From the NCBI GenBank assembly GCA_012841005.1, contig DUVO01000021.1:1-9132 (forward strand): a stretch of 9,132 nucleotides of DNA, given 5' to 3'. Position numbers and translations under genes: made by a program. This document shows positions 1 to 8,197 of the stretch, piece after piece; the stretch's first letter is position 1, and each line of letters opens with the position of its first letter. The notes under the pieces were generated by a model. The model ran no database searches. It was given only the letters and a program-made list of their open reading frames with translations, and was not told the origin of the DNA. Source of the DNA: Bacillota bacterium (lineage in GTDB: Bacteria > Bacillota > DTU030).

Positions 1-19
1 AAGACTGATTCCGTGCCAC
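1..19 (-). CDS. Possible start of a further minus-strand gene, cut by the window edge
   Basis: A GTG codon at 17-19 on the minus strand is preceded by a G-rich Shine-Dalgarno-like sequence (GGGGGGTGA) about nine bases upstream, the same style as the ctsR ribosome binding site. It would read MARNQS before the window ends. Six codons are too few to name a product. In Bacillus the gene after radA is disA, so a displaced disA is one possibility, but nothing in these codons proves it. Other starts in this stretch, such as a TTG at 43-45 behind GGAGGAGG, are equally possible. Confidence 0.2.
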
Positions 20-70
20 CGATGCCCTTCACCCCCCGAAGCCAATCAGGCCCTCCTCCAGATTGAGGGC

Positions 71-93
71 AAAGAAAAAGGCCATGCAGGGCC
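71..93 (-). terminator. Weak terminator-like hairpin after the RseC-family gene
   Basis: On the minus strand a short GGCC/GGCC stem with a six-base loop is followed by TTTTTCTTT. A second small stem (GGGC/GCCC) lies just before it, at about 105-116. The stem is short for an intrinsic terminator, so this is tentative. Its position about 40 bases past the stop of the last gene of the unit fits. I see no other certain feature in 1-131. Confidence 0.3.
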
Positions 94-131
94 GCCGGCA
101 GAGGGCTCCAGCCCCCTTTCGTCCTGCTCCC

Positions 132-566
132 TTACTCCAGAACCTTGGTAATCACTGCCGCAAAGTTTTTATTGCGAGCTAACCTGTGTTCCTGGATACG
201 AAGAAGCAAATAGGTAGCTACCAGCAGGATAAACCCAAGGACAATGCCCGGGGTTTCCGTGCTGGCAAAATGCCACGTCCTTGCCAGCCACTGGCCCAGG
301 CCGAACCCAAGGAAAAAATTGAGCAGGGGTACAATATAGACTAAAAAGGCAGCCAGCAGAACCCCCCCGGCTGCCGTTTCCAACTGAACCAGCTCCCCTT
401 CCCGGGCTCCGATGGGGTTTTGGGCAATAACCGTCAGATCCCGGGGAGCTTCCAAACCGTGCAGGCCGCCGCACCGGCCGCAGTTACTACAAATAGTGTG
501 GCGCCGCGTCTGAACCCTGGCCTTATTGCCAATTGTTTCGACAACTACTCCGACCTGCTCCACCAC
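132..566 (-). CDS. RseC/MucC-family membrane protein (SoxR-reducing type)
   Basis: A 144-residue protein starting at GTG with the SD-like AAGGGGG four bases upstream. The N-terminal domain (1-65) carries the cysteine motif C26-x2-C29-x2-C32 followed by GG. Two hydrophobic membrane segments follow at about 68-91 and 106-124, then a basic tail. This layout matches the RseC/MucC family, whose members modulate sigma-E signalling or act with Rnf-type systems to keep SoxR reduced; in Firmicutes the role is poorly defined. It lies 12 bases after the M56 peptidase stop and is probably the third gene of the BlaI-M56 unit. Binding of a metal or Fe-S cluster by the three cysteines is inference. Family assignment is fairly sure; function is not. 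Confidence 0.85.
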   Translation of the reverse strand: MVEQVGVVVETIGNKARVQTRRHTICSNCGRCGGLHGLEAPRDLTVIAQNPIGAREGELVQLETAAGGVLLAAFLVYIVPLLNFFLGFGLGQWLARTWHFASTETPGIVLGFILLVATYLLLRIQEHRLARNKNFAAVITKVLE

Positions 567-578
567 AATTCCCCCTTA

Positions 579-1553
579 TCAACAGACAGCTGCCTGCAGT
601 AAGATAATCCCCGCAGTAAGGATAACGGGAAGGATATCCTGCCACCAGAAGGTTTCCGAAGAACCAGGGAGAACAAGACGTTCAACCCGCCGGGTTAGTA
701 AACCACCCCGCTGCTTGCCCAGAATAGCAACCCCAGGCTGTCCGAAACCAACAGTACCCCTTTGTCTCATCAGGCGACCCAGCTTGACCAGACATTGGGC
801 CAAAACCAAGGGTTGTTGGGTAAGCTCCCTGGCATAATCATCGCAGGCCTGTTCCCGTTCCCACAGGAAGCTGCGGTATGATATGTAACCAAAGGGATTG
901 AAAGCCATTAGGTCCCTGCACACCAGCAGCCAGCCAAGGAAATGGTCCCGACCCGCCAGATGCCCCATCTCGTGAGCAAGAACCGCCTTAATTTCTTCCC
1001 GGGTCAGATTTTGTAGCAATTCCCGGGAAATGGCAATTTTTGCTTCGCGAAAGCCAAAGGTGAAACAGACCGGATACGGGTTCCCCTGGCTCCAAAAGAG
1101 ACGGGGACAGGAAAGGCCTGCTTCTGTTGCCAATTTTGAGACCATTTGTTCCAGTTCCGGTGCTTCGCCCGGTGCCACAAGTTTACACCTGCGGATAAGG
1201 AAATGATAGTTAAGCAGGCGGATACCAACCCGCAAACAACCGAGGGCAAAGATAATAAGAAAGAATAATCCCCAATAGGGATTGAGCAGGCCCCGCAGCC
1301 TGCAGAACAACTGCTCTACTTGAAACCACAACAGGTTACCTTGACTGCAGCCCTGCCCGGGCAGGGGACAGAGAAACAGATACCCGGTAACGGGCAATAA
1401 CAGGGGCAACATAAATAGCCAGGCCCTCAACCGGGGATCGGTAATACAGAAGACTTTGACTGCCAATGCTACCAGGATATAAATTACCGCAGAGGTGATA
1501 AGGGTATAGAAAATATAGACGGTCAAGTCAAAGTTTTCCAGAAGAACCAGCAT
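579..1553 (-). CDS. BlaR1/MecR1-like M56 membrane metallopeptidase without sensor domain
   Basis: A 324-residue membrane protein. Hydrophobic segments are visible at about 11-34, 44-62, 93-113 and 305-322. Between the third and fourth lies a cytoplasmic-type zinc peptidase domain with the HExxH motif H194-E195-M-G-H198 and a downstream E234-x2-C-D element, where E234 is the likely third zinc ligand. This is the arrangement of the BlaR1/MecR1 M56 family, which relays a signal by cleaving a BlaI-type repressor. The extracytoplasmic penicillin-binding domain of true BlaR1 is absent, so this is not a classical beta-lactam sensor. ATG start, two bases after the stop of the BlaI-like gene with its SD inside that gene, so translational coupling is likely. 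The protein has 12 cysteines, unusually many, three of them (62, 69, 84) in the loop between segments 2 and 3. The inducing signal is unknown. Confidence 0.9.
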   Translation of the reverse strand: MLVLLENFDLTVYIFYTLITSAVIYILVALAVKVFCITDPRLRAWLFMLPLLLPVTGYLFLCPLPGQGCSQGNLLWFQVEQLFCRLRGLLNPYWGLFFLIIFALGCLRVGIRLLNYHFLIRRCKLVAPGEAPELEQMVSKLATEAGLSCPRLFWSQGNPYPVCFTFGFREAKIAISRELLQNLTREEIKAVLAHEMGHLAGRDHFLGWLLVCRDLMAFNPFGYISYRSFLWEREQACDDYARELTQQPLVLAQCLVKLGRLMRQRGTVGFGQPGVAILGKQRGGLLTRRVERLVLPGSSETFWWQDILPVILTAGIILLQAAVC

Positions 1554-1555
1554 TA

Positions 1556-1978
1556 TTACTCGACCTTTCTCCTCTCAGCGATCAAGGCTTCCAATCGATC
1601 CAGCTGTTCCTCGTCTTCCACCTGCTGCAACCGGCTGAAAAAATAGGAAATCGCCGGTTCCGCAAACTCCTCCAAAAGGCTGTCAATAACTTCCCGCACG
1701 ACCACCCGGGTAAACTCACTTTTCGTAAAGCGCGGCTTGTAAAGATAGGCATTGCCCACCTGTTCCCGGGATAAGATATTTTTCCCCACCAGTCTACTCA
1801 TAACCGTCATAACTGTAGTATAGGCAATCTCTCTCCTTTTGGCAAGCTCCCGATGCACATCCCTTACCAGGACCCCGTCGCGCTGCCAGACAACCTCCAT
1901 GATCTCCGACTCCAGGTCCCCCAGCACCTTGCCCAGACCCAGCTTGTGTGGTCTGAATTCTTTAATTTTTCCCCCCAC
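1556..1978 (-). CDS. BlaI/MecI/CopY-family transcriptional repressor
   Basis: A 140-residue protein with a GTG start and a good SD (GGAGGGG, four bases before the GTG). Residues about 18-85 form the winged-helix DNA-binding domain of the penicillinase-repressor family: L22-E-x-E-I-M-x-V-V-W near the start, the recognition region A52-Y-T-T-V-M-T-V-M-S-R-L, then the wing with G75-x-A-Y-L-Y. The acidic, helical C-terminal part (about 86-140) is the dimerisation region, cleaved in classical systems by the partner M56 peptidase. Length is normal for the family. It is the first gene of a unit with the M56 peptidase and RseC-like gene, with its own promoter upstream. No beta-lactamase or copper ATPase gene lies in the window, so the target set beyond its own promoter is unknown. 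Confidence 0.93.
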   Translation of the reverse strand: MGGKIKEFRPHKLGLGKVLGDLESEIMEVVWQRDGVLVRDVHRELAKRREIAYTTVMTVMSRLVGKNILSREQVGNAYLYKPRFTKSEFTRVVVREVIDSLLEEFAEPAISYFFSRLQQVEDEEQLDRLEALIAERRKVE

Positions 1979-2017
1979 TTGTCCCCTCCCCCTATTCGTT
2001 AATTTAATGTCACTTTT

Positions 2018-2046
2018 ATCATATTATACTATACTACTACAGTCAA
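2018..2046 (-). promoter_or_regulatory. SigA-type promoter of the BlaI-M56-RseC unit
   Basis: On the minus strand: -35 TTGACT (2041-2046), a 17-base spacer, -10 TATGAT (2018-2023). Both boxes differ from the consensus at one base and the spacing is ideal. It lies about 40 bases upstream of the GTG start of the repressor and past the radA terminator, so the unit should be transcribed on its own. Confidence 0.75.
2028..2043 (-). promoter_or_regulatory. Candidate BlaI-family operator overlapping the promoter
   Basis: Within the spacer and the end of the -35 box is the imperfect dyad ACTGTA-GTAG-TATAGT (five of six paired positions). BlaI/MecI-family repressors bind dyads containing TGTA/TACA-like half-sites within their own promoters, so autorepression is a reasonable inference. 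The region is AT-rich with repeated GTA/TAGTA units, so the exact borders are uncertain. Confidence 0.45.
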
Positions 2047-2092
2047 TACATGGGAACAACATCGGGCTACTAGAAGAGGGCAGAAAAGCAGC

Positions 2093-2132
2093 GCCAGAAG
2101 TGGGACACATAAATTCTCATTCCACTCCTGGC
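2093..2132. repeat. Inverted repeat between radA terminator and the BlaI promoter
   Basis: GCCAGGAGTGG and CCACTTCTGGC (minus strand) are separated by 18 bases. As minus-strand RNA all 11 positions pair, one as G-U; as plus-strand RNA there is an A-C mismatch. It sits downstream of the radA terminator and upstream of the BlaI promoter, and no T-run follows directly. Its role is unknown: a backup terminator/3' RNA structure or a protein-binding dyad. Confidence 0.5.
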
Positions 2133-2157
2133 ATAGGCTGACGGCAGGGAAAACCCC

Positions 2158-2198
2158 AAAACAAAGGGATTACCCCTCTCGGAAAAAGGGGCAATCCC
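2158..2198 (-). terminator. Rho-independent terminator of the ctsR-radA operon
   Basis: A 12-pair stem (2166-2177 with 2187-2198, one G-U) with a nine-base loop, rich in G-C, is followed on the minus strand by TTTGTTTT. It begins nine bases after the radA stop codon. Strong, classical form. Confidence 0.88.
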
Positions 2199-2206
2199 CG
2201 GATGAT

Positions 2207-3571
2207 TTACAAGTATTGCAAGGCTTCTCCAACTGTCCGCACCGGCTTTAATTCCAGGGGCGGCTTAAAGTTTATATGCTCAGCATTGCCCCGGGGAAGG
2301 AGACATAGCTTAAAACCTAGTTTAGCCGCTTCCTTTAGCCGCTGCTCCAGACGGTTTACCGCCCTCACTTCCCCCGCCAGGCCGACCTCTCCCAGGATAA
2401 TTGTCGCTTCCGGGCAGGGAACACCACGGTAGCTGGAAGCTATGGCCATGACAATTCCAAGGTCAGCCGCCGGTTCATCGATCCGGACACCACCTACCGC
2501 ATTGGCGTAGGCGTCCTGGCTGCTCAAGGGCATGCCCTCCCTTTTTTCCAATACAGCCAGCAGCATCACCAGGCGATTATAGTCGATACCTGTAGCGGAA
2601 CGCCGCGGCACACCAAAACCCGTCGGGCTGACCAGGGCCTGTATTTCAACCAGTAAAGGGCGGGTGCCTTCCAGGGTGGCGATGACAACAGAACCGGAAG
2701 CCCCTGCCGGCCGCTGGGCCAGAAATAACTGGGATGGATTGGCAACCTCCTCCAGTCCCCTTTCACCCATCTCAAAGATCCCCAGCTCATTGGTCGACCC
2801 GAAGCGGTTCTTCCTTCCCCTGAGGAGCCGGTAGATGTGGTGTCTATCGCCTTCCAAATACAATACCACGTCCACCATATGTTCCAGAACCCGGGGTCCG
2901 GCCAGGGAACCCTCCTTGGTCACATGGCCGACGATAATAACCGGTAAATCCAGGGACTTGGCCAGGACCATAAGTTGGGAAGCACATTCCCTTACCTGGC
3001 TGACACTTCCCGGTGCCGAGGTAAGTTCGGGATTATATACCGTCTGGATGGAATCTAATACTACCAGATTGGGCTGCAGCCTTTTGATCTGTTCAATTAT
3101 TAGGGACAGATCCGTCTCCCCCAGCACCAATAAGTTTTCCTCCAGGGCATTGAGACGGGTGCCCCGTATCTTTAATTGTCCCGGGGATTCTTCCCCGGAA
3201 ACATAGAGGACCTTGCCGGTTTCGACCGCAAAATGGGCCGCCGCCTGAAGCAGCAAGGTTGACTTCCCTATCCCCGGATCCCCCCCCAAAAGGACAAGGG
3301 AACCGGGAACAATACCACCCCCCAACACCCGGTCAAACTCCTTACTGCCGGTGGAAAACCTCCTGGCCACATCACCGGGAACCATAGCAATGGGCTGGGG
3401 ATTGTTTATTCGGCGGGAAGGACCGGGAGGCCCCGGATGCGGGCCTCCCAGTCCACCACGGACCTCCTCCACCATGCTGTTCCAGCTGCCGCAGCTACTG
3501 CAGCGACCCAACCACTTGGGGAATTCGCTGCCGCATTCCTGACAGACAAAAACAGTTCTAGATTTGGCCAT
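2207..3571 (-). CDS. radA: DNA repair/recombination protein RadA (Sms)
   Basis: A 454-residue protein of normal RadA length. Order of features: N-terminal C4 zinc finger (C10-x2-C13, C24-x2-C27); a RecA-like ATPase with Walker A GGDPGIGKST (96-105) and Walker B ending LVVLDS (169-174); the RadA-specific KNRFGST motif (254-260); and a C-terminal Lon-protease-like domain (about 300-454) with GGVRIDEPAADL. RadA is a cytoplasmic DnaB-like helicase that drives branch migration during homologous recombination and transformation. ATG start with a purine-rich SD (GAGGGG). It follows clpC by 35 bases and is followed by a strong terminator, so it is the last gene of the heat-shock operon, as in Bacillus up to this point. 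disA, next in Bacillus, is not seen here. Confidence 0.97.
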   Translation of the reverse strand: MAKSRTVFVCQECGSEFPKWLGRCSSCGSWNSMVEEVRGGLGGPHPGPPGPSRRINNPQPIAMVPGDVARRFSTGSKEFDRVLGGGIVPGSLVLLGGDPGIGKSTLLLQAAAHFAVETGKVLYVSGEESPGQLKIRGTRLNALEENLLVLGETDLSLIIEQIKRLQPNLVVLDSIQTVYNPELTSAPGSVSQVRECASQLMVLAKSLDLPVIIVGHVTKEGSLAGPRVLEHMVDVVLYLEGDRHHIYRLLRGRKNRFGSTNELGIFEMGERGLEEVANPSQLFLAQRPAGASGSVVIATLEGTRPLLVEIQALVSPTGFGVPRRSATGIDYNRLVMLLAVLEKREGMPLSSQDAYANAVGGVRIDEPAADLGIVMAIASSYRGVPCPEATIILGEVGLAGEVRAVNRLEQRLKEAAKLGFKLCLLPRGNAEHINFKPPLELKPVRTVGEALQYL

Positions 3572-3584
3572 ATTCCCCTCTCCC

Positions 3585-3603
3585 CAAAAGATTTCCTCTT
3601 TTG
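3585..3603. repeat. AT-rich inverted repeat in the clpC-radA gap
   Basis: CAAAAGA and TCTTTTG flank a five-base loop in the 35-base gap between clpC and radA. On the plus strand TTTTT follows, but no plus-strand gene precedes it. On the minus strand it lies just before the radA SD, so it could weakly modulate radA translation or mRNA processing. The stem is weak. Confidence 0.4.
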
Positions 3604-3606
3604 TTT

Positions 3607-6057
3607 TTATGTTGTCCCCTGAATAGCCCTTTCCTTGGTGCTGAAGGCCAATTCCCCTTCTGTGACCCCAACTTGGACCACATCCCCCGGTACAATCCGG
3701 CCCGCCAGGATTTCCTCCGCCAGGGGATTCTCCACCAGGCGCTGGATGGTTCGCCGTAAGGGGCGGGCACCAAGGGTAGGATCATACCCTTCCCGGGTCA
3801 GCAGCTTCTTGGCTTCTCCGCTTACTTCCAGGGTAACACCCTTTTCCGCTAGGCGCTTTTTAACATCCTTCAACATCAGGTCAACGATTTCCTGCAGATG
3901 TTCTTCCTCTAGTTGATGGAAAACGATAATTTCATCAATCCGGTTCAGGAACTCGGGCCGGAAGGTCCTTTTCAGATCCGACAGGACCCGGTCTTTAATC
4001 CCCTTATAGGTCTCCTCCGGCGTTGTCGGACGGAAACCAACGGTAACTTCCCTCTGCAGGTGCTGGGCTCCTACATTTGAAGTCATTATAACCACGGTAT
4101 TGCGAAAGTCAACCTCCCGTCCCTTGGCATCGGTGAGCCTACCGTCCTCGAGAATCTGCAGGAGGATATTGAAGACTTCCGGATGGGCCTTTTCAATTTC
4201 GTCGAAGAGGACCACAGAATAGGGTTTCCGCCTTACCTTTTCCGTCAACTGCCCTGCCTCTTCATAGCCCACATATCCGGGCGGGGCACCGACCAGGCGA
4301 GAGACGGTATGCCTTTCCATATACTCGGACATGTCGAAGCGGATCATGGCCTCCTCATCCCCGAAAAGCTGCTCCGACAAGGCGCGGGCCAATTCGGTTT
4401 TCCCGACCCCCGTCGGGCCCAGAAAGATAAAGGAACCGATGGGTCTCTTCGGGTCTTTGAGTCCCGCCCTGGCCCGGCGCACCGCCCGGGCTACTGCCGT
4501 CACTGCTTCTTCCTGACCAATAACCCGCTGGTGCAACCCTTCTTCCAGTTTTAAGAGCCGCTGGCTCTCTTCCTCAGCCAGCCTGGTTACCGGTATCCCC
4601 GTCCAGTCGGAAACAATTTGCGCCACATCATCTGCCGTCACCACTGCTTCCGTTTTTCCCTTTTCTGTCTCCCATCTCTGGCGTCTTTCTTCCAGCTCTT
4701 TCTTGAGGGACTGCTCCCGATCCCGCAACTGGGCCGCTTTTTCAAATTCCTGGTTCTGGACCGCCGCTTCTTTCTCTTTACCGATCTCCTCCAACTGGGC
4801 CTCCAATTCCTTCAATTCCGGAGGAGCGTTATACAGCTGCAGCCTTACCCTGGAAGCCGCCTCATCGATGAGGTCAATGGCTTTATCCGGCAGATACCTG
4901 TCAGATATATAACGATCCGAGAGGAGGGCAGCAGCCTCTATCGCTTCATCGGTTATTTTGACCCGGTGATGGGCTTCATACCGGTCCCGCAAGCCCCGTA
5001 AGATAGCCACAGTGTCCTCCCTGGACGGCTCGCCGATGGTAACAGGCTGGAAGCGCCTTTCCAGGGCGGCATCCCTTTCAATATGCTTCCGGTATTCGTC
5101 CAGGGTGGTGGCCCCGATGCATTGCAGTTCACCCCGGGCCAGGGCCGGCTTCAAGATATTGGCGGCATCGATGGCGCCTTCTGCCGCCCCGGCACCAACC
5201 ACCGTATGGAGCTCATCGATGAAGAGAATAATATTATCGGTCTGGCGAATCTCTTCAATAACCTTCTTAAGGCGTTCCTCAAACTCGCCCCGGTATTTCG
5301 TCCCTGCTACAAGCGAAGCCAGGTCCAGTGTCATTACCCGCTTCCCATTCAATAGTTCCGGTACTTTCCCCTCTACAATCCGCTGGGCCAGGCCCTCGGC
5401 TATGGCTGTCTTGCCCACACCCGGTTCACCTACCAGGACCGGGTTATTCTTTGTCCTCCGGCTCAAGATCTGAATCACCCGTTCAATTTCTTCTTCCCTG
5501 CCCACCACGGGATCCAGTTTCCCCTCTCGGGCCATTTGGGTTAGATCCCTTCCCAGGCTGTCCAGGGTCGGTGTATTGCTCTTTCCCCGTATTTTGGGGG
5601 CCTGTCCCCGACCGGTATTATTGTTCTGCCCCAGCTGCTGGATCAAATAGGCCCTCACCTTATTCAAATCGACTCCCAGGTTCTTCAAAACCCGGGCGGC
5701 AACTCCTTCCTCCTCCCGGATCAGACCCAAGAGCAAATGCTCTGTGCCAACGTAATTGTGGCCCAACTGCCTGGCTTCATCCAAGGATAACTCTATGGCC
5801 CTTTTCGCCCGGGGAGTAAAACCAATCTCTCCCATAACTGTACCCGTCCCGGGGCCAATTATCTTTTCTACCTCTTCCTTTACCCTTTCCCGTGCTACTC
5901 CAAGCTCAGACAAGACCTTATGGGCAACGCCTGTACCCTCTCTGATCAAGCCTAGCAACAGGTGCTCAGTTCCAACATAGGGATACTGGAGTCGCCGTGC
6001 TTCTTCCTGGGCCAGCAGCATTACCCTTTGGGCCCTCTCTGTAAAACGAGCGAACAT
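3607..6057 (-). CDS. clpC: ATP-dependent Clp protease ATP-binding subunit ClpC
   Basis: An 816-residue HSP100 unfoldase of normal ClpC length. Two Clp N-terminal repeats (about 3-70 and 80-145, each with the [14 protein letters not shown] motif) form the adaptor-binding domain. AAA-1 has Walker A GEPGVGKT (210-217) and Walker B IILFIDE (276-282). A coiled-coil/UVR middle domain lies at about 415-460. AAA-2 has Walker A GPTGVGKT (547-554) and Walker B VVLFDE (615-620), and the ClpP-docking VGF tripeptide is at 673-675. ClpC recognises phosphoarginine-tagged or adaptor-bound proteins and feeds them to ClpP. I chose ATG 6057 because the family begins MFxRFTERAQ and GGAGGTGA lies nine bases upstream; the open frame runs further but only through the mcsB end in another frame. 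It starts 20 bases after mcsB. Confidence 0.98.
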   Translation of the reverse strand: MFARFTERAQRVMLLAQEEARRLQYPYVGTEHLLLGLIREGTGVAHKVLSELGVARERVKEEVEKIIGPGTGTVMGEIGFTPRAKRAIELSLDEARQLGHNYVGTEHLLLGLIREEEGVAARVLKNLGVDLNKVRAYLIQQLGQNNNTGRGQAPKIRGKSNTPTLDSLGRDLTQMAREGKLDPVVGREEEIERVIQILSRRTKNNPVLVGEPGVGKTAIAEGLAQRIVEGKVPELLNGKRVMTLDLASLVAGTKYRGEFEERLKKVIEEIRQTDNIILFIDELHTVVGAGAAEGAIDAANILKPALARGELQCIGATTLDEYRKHIERDAALERRFQPVTIGEPSREDTVAILRGLRDRYEAHHRVKITDEAIEAAALLSDRYISDRYLPDKAIDLIDEAASRVRLQLYNAPPELKELEAQLEEIGKEKEAAVQNQEFEKAAQLRDREQSLKKELEERRQRWETEKGKTEAVVTADDVAQIVSDWTGIPVTRLAEEESQRLLKLEEGLHQRVIGQEEAVTAVARAVRRARAGLKDPKRPIGSFIFLGPTGVGKTELARALSEQLFGDEEAMIRFDMSEYMERHTVSRLVGAPPGYVGYEEAGQLTEKVRRKPYSVVLFDEIEKAHPEVFNILLQILEDGRLTDAKGREVDFRNTVVIMTSNVGAQHLQREVTVGFRPTTPEETYKGIKDRVLSDLKRTFRPEFLNRIDEIIVFHQLEEEHLQEIVDLMLKDVKKRLAEKGVTLEVSGEAKKLLTREGYDPTLGARPLRRTIQRLVENPLAEEILAGRIVPGDVVQVGVTEGELAFSTKERAIQGTT

Positions 6058-6077
6058 GTTATCTTCACCTCCAGTAA

Positions 6078-7136
6078 TCAGTATTCTTCTTTTAGCCTTT
6101 CCCTGATCAGGGTCGCCCTCTTGGCGTCCCTTTCCCGGGAACTCTGTTGTGCCCCGGCTATTTTTTGAATAAAAGCCGGCTGGCACAAGACCAGAAGTTC
6201 ATTAAGTACGTGATAATTTAAGTTTGGTAGTAAATTGAGATCTAACCCCAACCGCAAATCAGAAATCAGATTGATGGCTTCCTTGGTGGAAAGGAGACGG
6301 GCATGGGTCAACAGGCCATAAGCCCGGAACACCCTATCCACCAGATGGTCTCCCATCTCCCTGTATAACTCCTGCCTGGCCCCCCGCTCCTGCTCAATAA
6401 CCTGCCTGGTAATCGCCTGTAAATGGGCGATTAATTCCTCCTCCGAGCGGCCTAGGGTTATTTGATTGGAGATCTGGAACATATTACCCAGGGCCTCGGT
6501 CCCCTCCCCGTACATACCCCGGGTCACCAATCCCAGTTGGGAAAGGGTTGCAAATACCTTGCCCACCCGGTTCAGCATTACCAAACCGGGAAGGTGGACC
6601 ATGACAGAGGCCCGCATACCAGACCCGGTATTAGTCGGACAGGCTGTCAGATAACCGAAGGTTTCATCATAGGCATAGGTCACAGTTCTTTCCAACTGGT
6701 CATCGATATCCTCCGCCAGTTGCAGGGCTTCCTCCAACTGCAGACCGGGGAAAAGGGCCTGGATCCGCAGATGGTCTTCTTCATTAACCATTATCGAAAC
6801 CCCTTCGTCGTCCCGGAGAATAATACCACGATGCCTTGGTTCCCTAATATGGTCCGGACTGGTAAGGTGCTTCTCCACCAGGAGCTGGCGGTCCACCGGA
6901 GACAGCTTGGTCAGGGACAGGAAGAAGTACTTGGCCCGGGTGGGAAGATGCTGCACAGCAGTCCCGACCTCAGTAATTATTGCCCCTAATTCCTTCTCTC
7001 CCGCCCGATTGGGGAAAGGATATGCGGCAAGATTACGGGCTAGGCGCACCCTGCTGCTTATAACCACCTCCTGCTCCGGCCCCCTACCAACCAGCCAGGA
7101 TGAAGTAGGTCTTTGTAGGATTTCCTCCCAACCCAT
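6078..7136 (-). CDS. mcsB: Protein arginine kinase McsB
   Basis: A 352-residue enzyme of the ATP:guanido phosphotransferase fold that phosphorylates arginines on proteins, marking them for ClpCP, and inactivates CtsR. Visible motifs: nucleotide-binding SSRVRLARN (27-35), the catalytic-loop NEED (118-121), the active-site loop CPTN (166-169) with C166 followed by G-S-G-M-R-A-S, and RDAKRA (336-341), the RDxxRA phosphoarginine-binding pocket of bacterial McsB. All key residues are present, so it should be active. ATG start, two bases after the mcsA stop, with GGAGG inside the end of mcsA: tight coupling to its activator McsA. The last codons precede the clpC SD. Confidence 0.98.
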   Translation of the reverse strand: MGWEEILQRPTSSWLVGRGPEQEVVISSRVRLARNLAAYPFPNRAGEKELGAIITEVGTAVQHLPTRAKYFFLSLTKLSPVDRQLLVEKHLTSPDHIREPRHRGIILRDDEGVSIMVNEEDHLRIQALFPGLQLEEALQLAEDIDDQLERTVTYAYDETFGYLTACPTNTGSGMRASVMVHLPGLVMLNRVGKVFATLSQLGLVTRGMYGEGTEALGNMFQISNQITLGRSEEELIAHLQAITRQVIEQERGARQELYREMGDHLVDRVFRAYGLLTHARLLSTKEAINLISDLRLGLDLNLLPNLNYHVLNELLVLCQPAFIQKIAGAQQSSRERDAKRATLIRERLKEEY

Positions 7137-7138
7137 CT

Positions 7139-7666
7139 TTACTCGCCTCCTGACCCTATTTTCTTCTCCAGGGCCCGAATTTTATCCCGCAAAACAGCCG
7201 CTTGCTCGAAGGCTTCCCTTTCTACCGCCCGGTTTAAGGCCTTCTTAAGTTCCTGCAATTCCTGCTTGGCCCTGAGCTCATTCCCGGCCTTCCGGGGCAC
7301 TTTTCCCACATGCTGAACCTGACCATGCAACCGGCTCAGGAGTGGGGTCAACTGCTCCCGGTAGGTCCCATAGCACCTGTCACAGCCCAAACGTCCGCTG
7401 GCCTTAAACTCGCTGTAGGTCAAGCCACAACCGGGACATACGAGGGACCCGGCGTCAGCTTTCCGCCCCAGGTGCTTAACCACCACATCGGAATCGAGGA
7501 GGGTGGCAAACAAATTAGACAAAGAAAATTCCGGGGCACTGATAAAGTTTAACTCCCCCTTTTCCCGGGCACATTCCTGGCAAAAATGCATTTCCGTAGT
7601 CTTATTGTTGATTGTCTTGCGGATCAGCACCGTCGCAGGCCGTCTTTTGCACTCTTCGCAAAGCAT
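7139..7666 (-). CDS. mcsA: McsA, activator of McsB arginine kinase
   Basis: A 175-residue protein with two pairs of zinc-type CxxC motifs: C3/C6 with C29/C32, and C77/C80 with C95/C98. A C-terminal UVR-type coiled coil (about 134-169) contains the F-E-Q-A-A-x-L-R-D core shared with UvrB/UvrC and the ClpC middle domain. McsA binds and stimulates McsB and takes part in control of CtsR, with the zinc sites suggested to respond to metal or thiol stress. I prefer the ATG at 7666, since the family begins M-x-C-x-x-C and AAGGAG lies about 11 bases upstream; a GTG at 7675 would add three residues but sits only two bases from the SD. It follows ctsR by 53 bases, in the conserved order. Confidence 0.94.
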   Translation of the reverse strand: MLCEECKRRPATVLIRKTINNKTTEMHFCQECAREKGELNFISAPEFSLSNLFATLLDSDVVVKHLGRKADAGSLVCPGCGLTYSEFKASGRLGCDRCYGTYREQLTPLLSRLHGQVQHVGKVPRKAGNELRAKQELQELKKALNRAVEREAFEQAAVLRDKIRALEKKIGSGGE

Positions 7667-7719
7667 TAATATCACATCTCCTTCACTAGCCGGCTTCGGA
7701 CAGCCAGAAAGCCTTCACC

Positions 7720-8181
7720 CTATTCACCCAATAGGGCCAGCAGCATTGCCTTCAGGAGACGGGCCCTGAGGACATCCCTGAGGGGCAGTTCCACACCCAG
7801 GGTCTCCCGGGACACCGCGGCCTCGAGCATTCTCTTTTCCCTCCCGTTCAACAGCTCTTCTTCCCACAACCGCTCCACAATACCCTCTGCTTGGGCCTGA
7901 CTAATGGATTCGCCAATACCCCTGCTGAGCAAACCCTGTAATTGCTCCGGAAGATCCATCCGTAACTTGATGATGCGGATAAACCCTCCTCCCCCCCTCC
8001 GGCTCTGCACAAGATAACCCCGCTCCACGGTAAATCTTGTCGCCAGTACATAATTCACCTGGGAGGGGACACAAGCAAAGATTTCTGCCAGGTCACTGCG
8101 CCTGATCTCCAGGGTGTTTCCACCTGCACGGAGCAGTTGTTCCTTTAACCACCGTTCAATTTGTTCCGTCAGGCTCGGCAA
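7720..8181 (-). CDS. ctsR: CtsR, class III heat-shock repressor
   Basis: A 153-residue protein of normal length. The N-terminal winged helix-turn-helix (about 3-72) includes SDLAEIFACVPSQVNYVL and the wing R61-R62-G63-G-G-G66-F-I-R-I. This tetraglycine wing is the intrinsic heat sensor described for Bacillus CtsR, and R62 corresponds to the arginine phosphorylated by McsB. The C-terminal part (about 80-153) is the helical dimerisation and McsB/ClpC-contact domain. It binds tandem GGTCAAA-type heptamers and represses its own operon; a matching operator lies 17 bases upstream of the start. The start is TTG (8179-8181), preceded by GGGGGGTGAT six bases away; no better in-frame start exists. Oddity: a run of seven G encodes the glycine wing (7991-7997). 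Confidence 0.97.
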   Translation of the reverse strand: MPSLTEQIERWLKEQLLRAGGNTLEIRRSDLAEIFACVPSQVNYVLATRFTVERGYLVQSRRGGGGFIRIIKLRMDLPEQLQGLLSRGIGESISQAQAEGIVERLWEEELLNGREKRMLEAAVSRETLGVELPLRDVLRARLLKAMLLALLGE

Positions 8182-8197
8182 AGAATCACCCCCCTAT

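Noticed and set aside
26..83. Minus-strand 18-codon ORF starting at ATG 81-83
   Set aside because: Very short, no SD before it, and its start falls within the terminator-like hairpin.
2..151. Open plus-strand frame at the left edge, 49 codons ending at 149-151
   Set aside because: Proline- and serine-rich translation with no recognisable motif, overlapping the RseC-family gene end; likely chance in GC-rich DNA.
3635..5980. Many long plus-strand open frames opposite clpC
   Set aside because: They mirror the codon structure of clpC, a complete conserved gene, and their translations show no family motifs.
6058..6186. Upstream extension of the clpC open frame (43 codons)
   Set aside because: It overlaps the end of mcsB in another frame, and the family start MFxRFTERAQ with a well-spaced SD lies at 6057.
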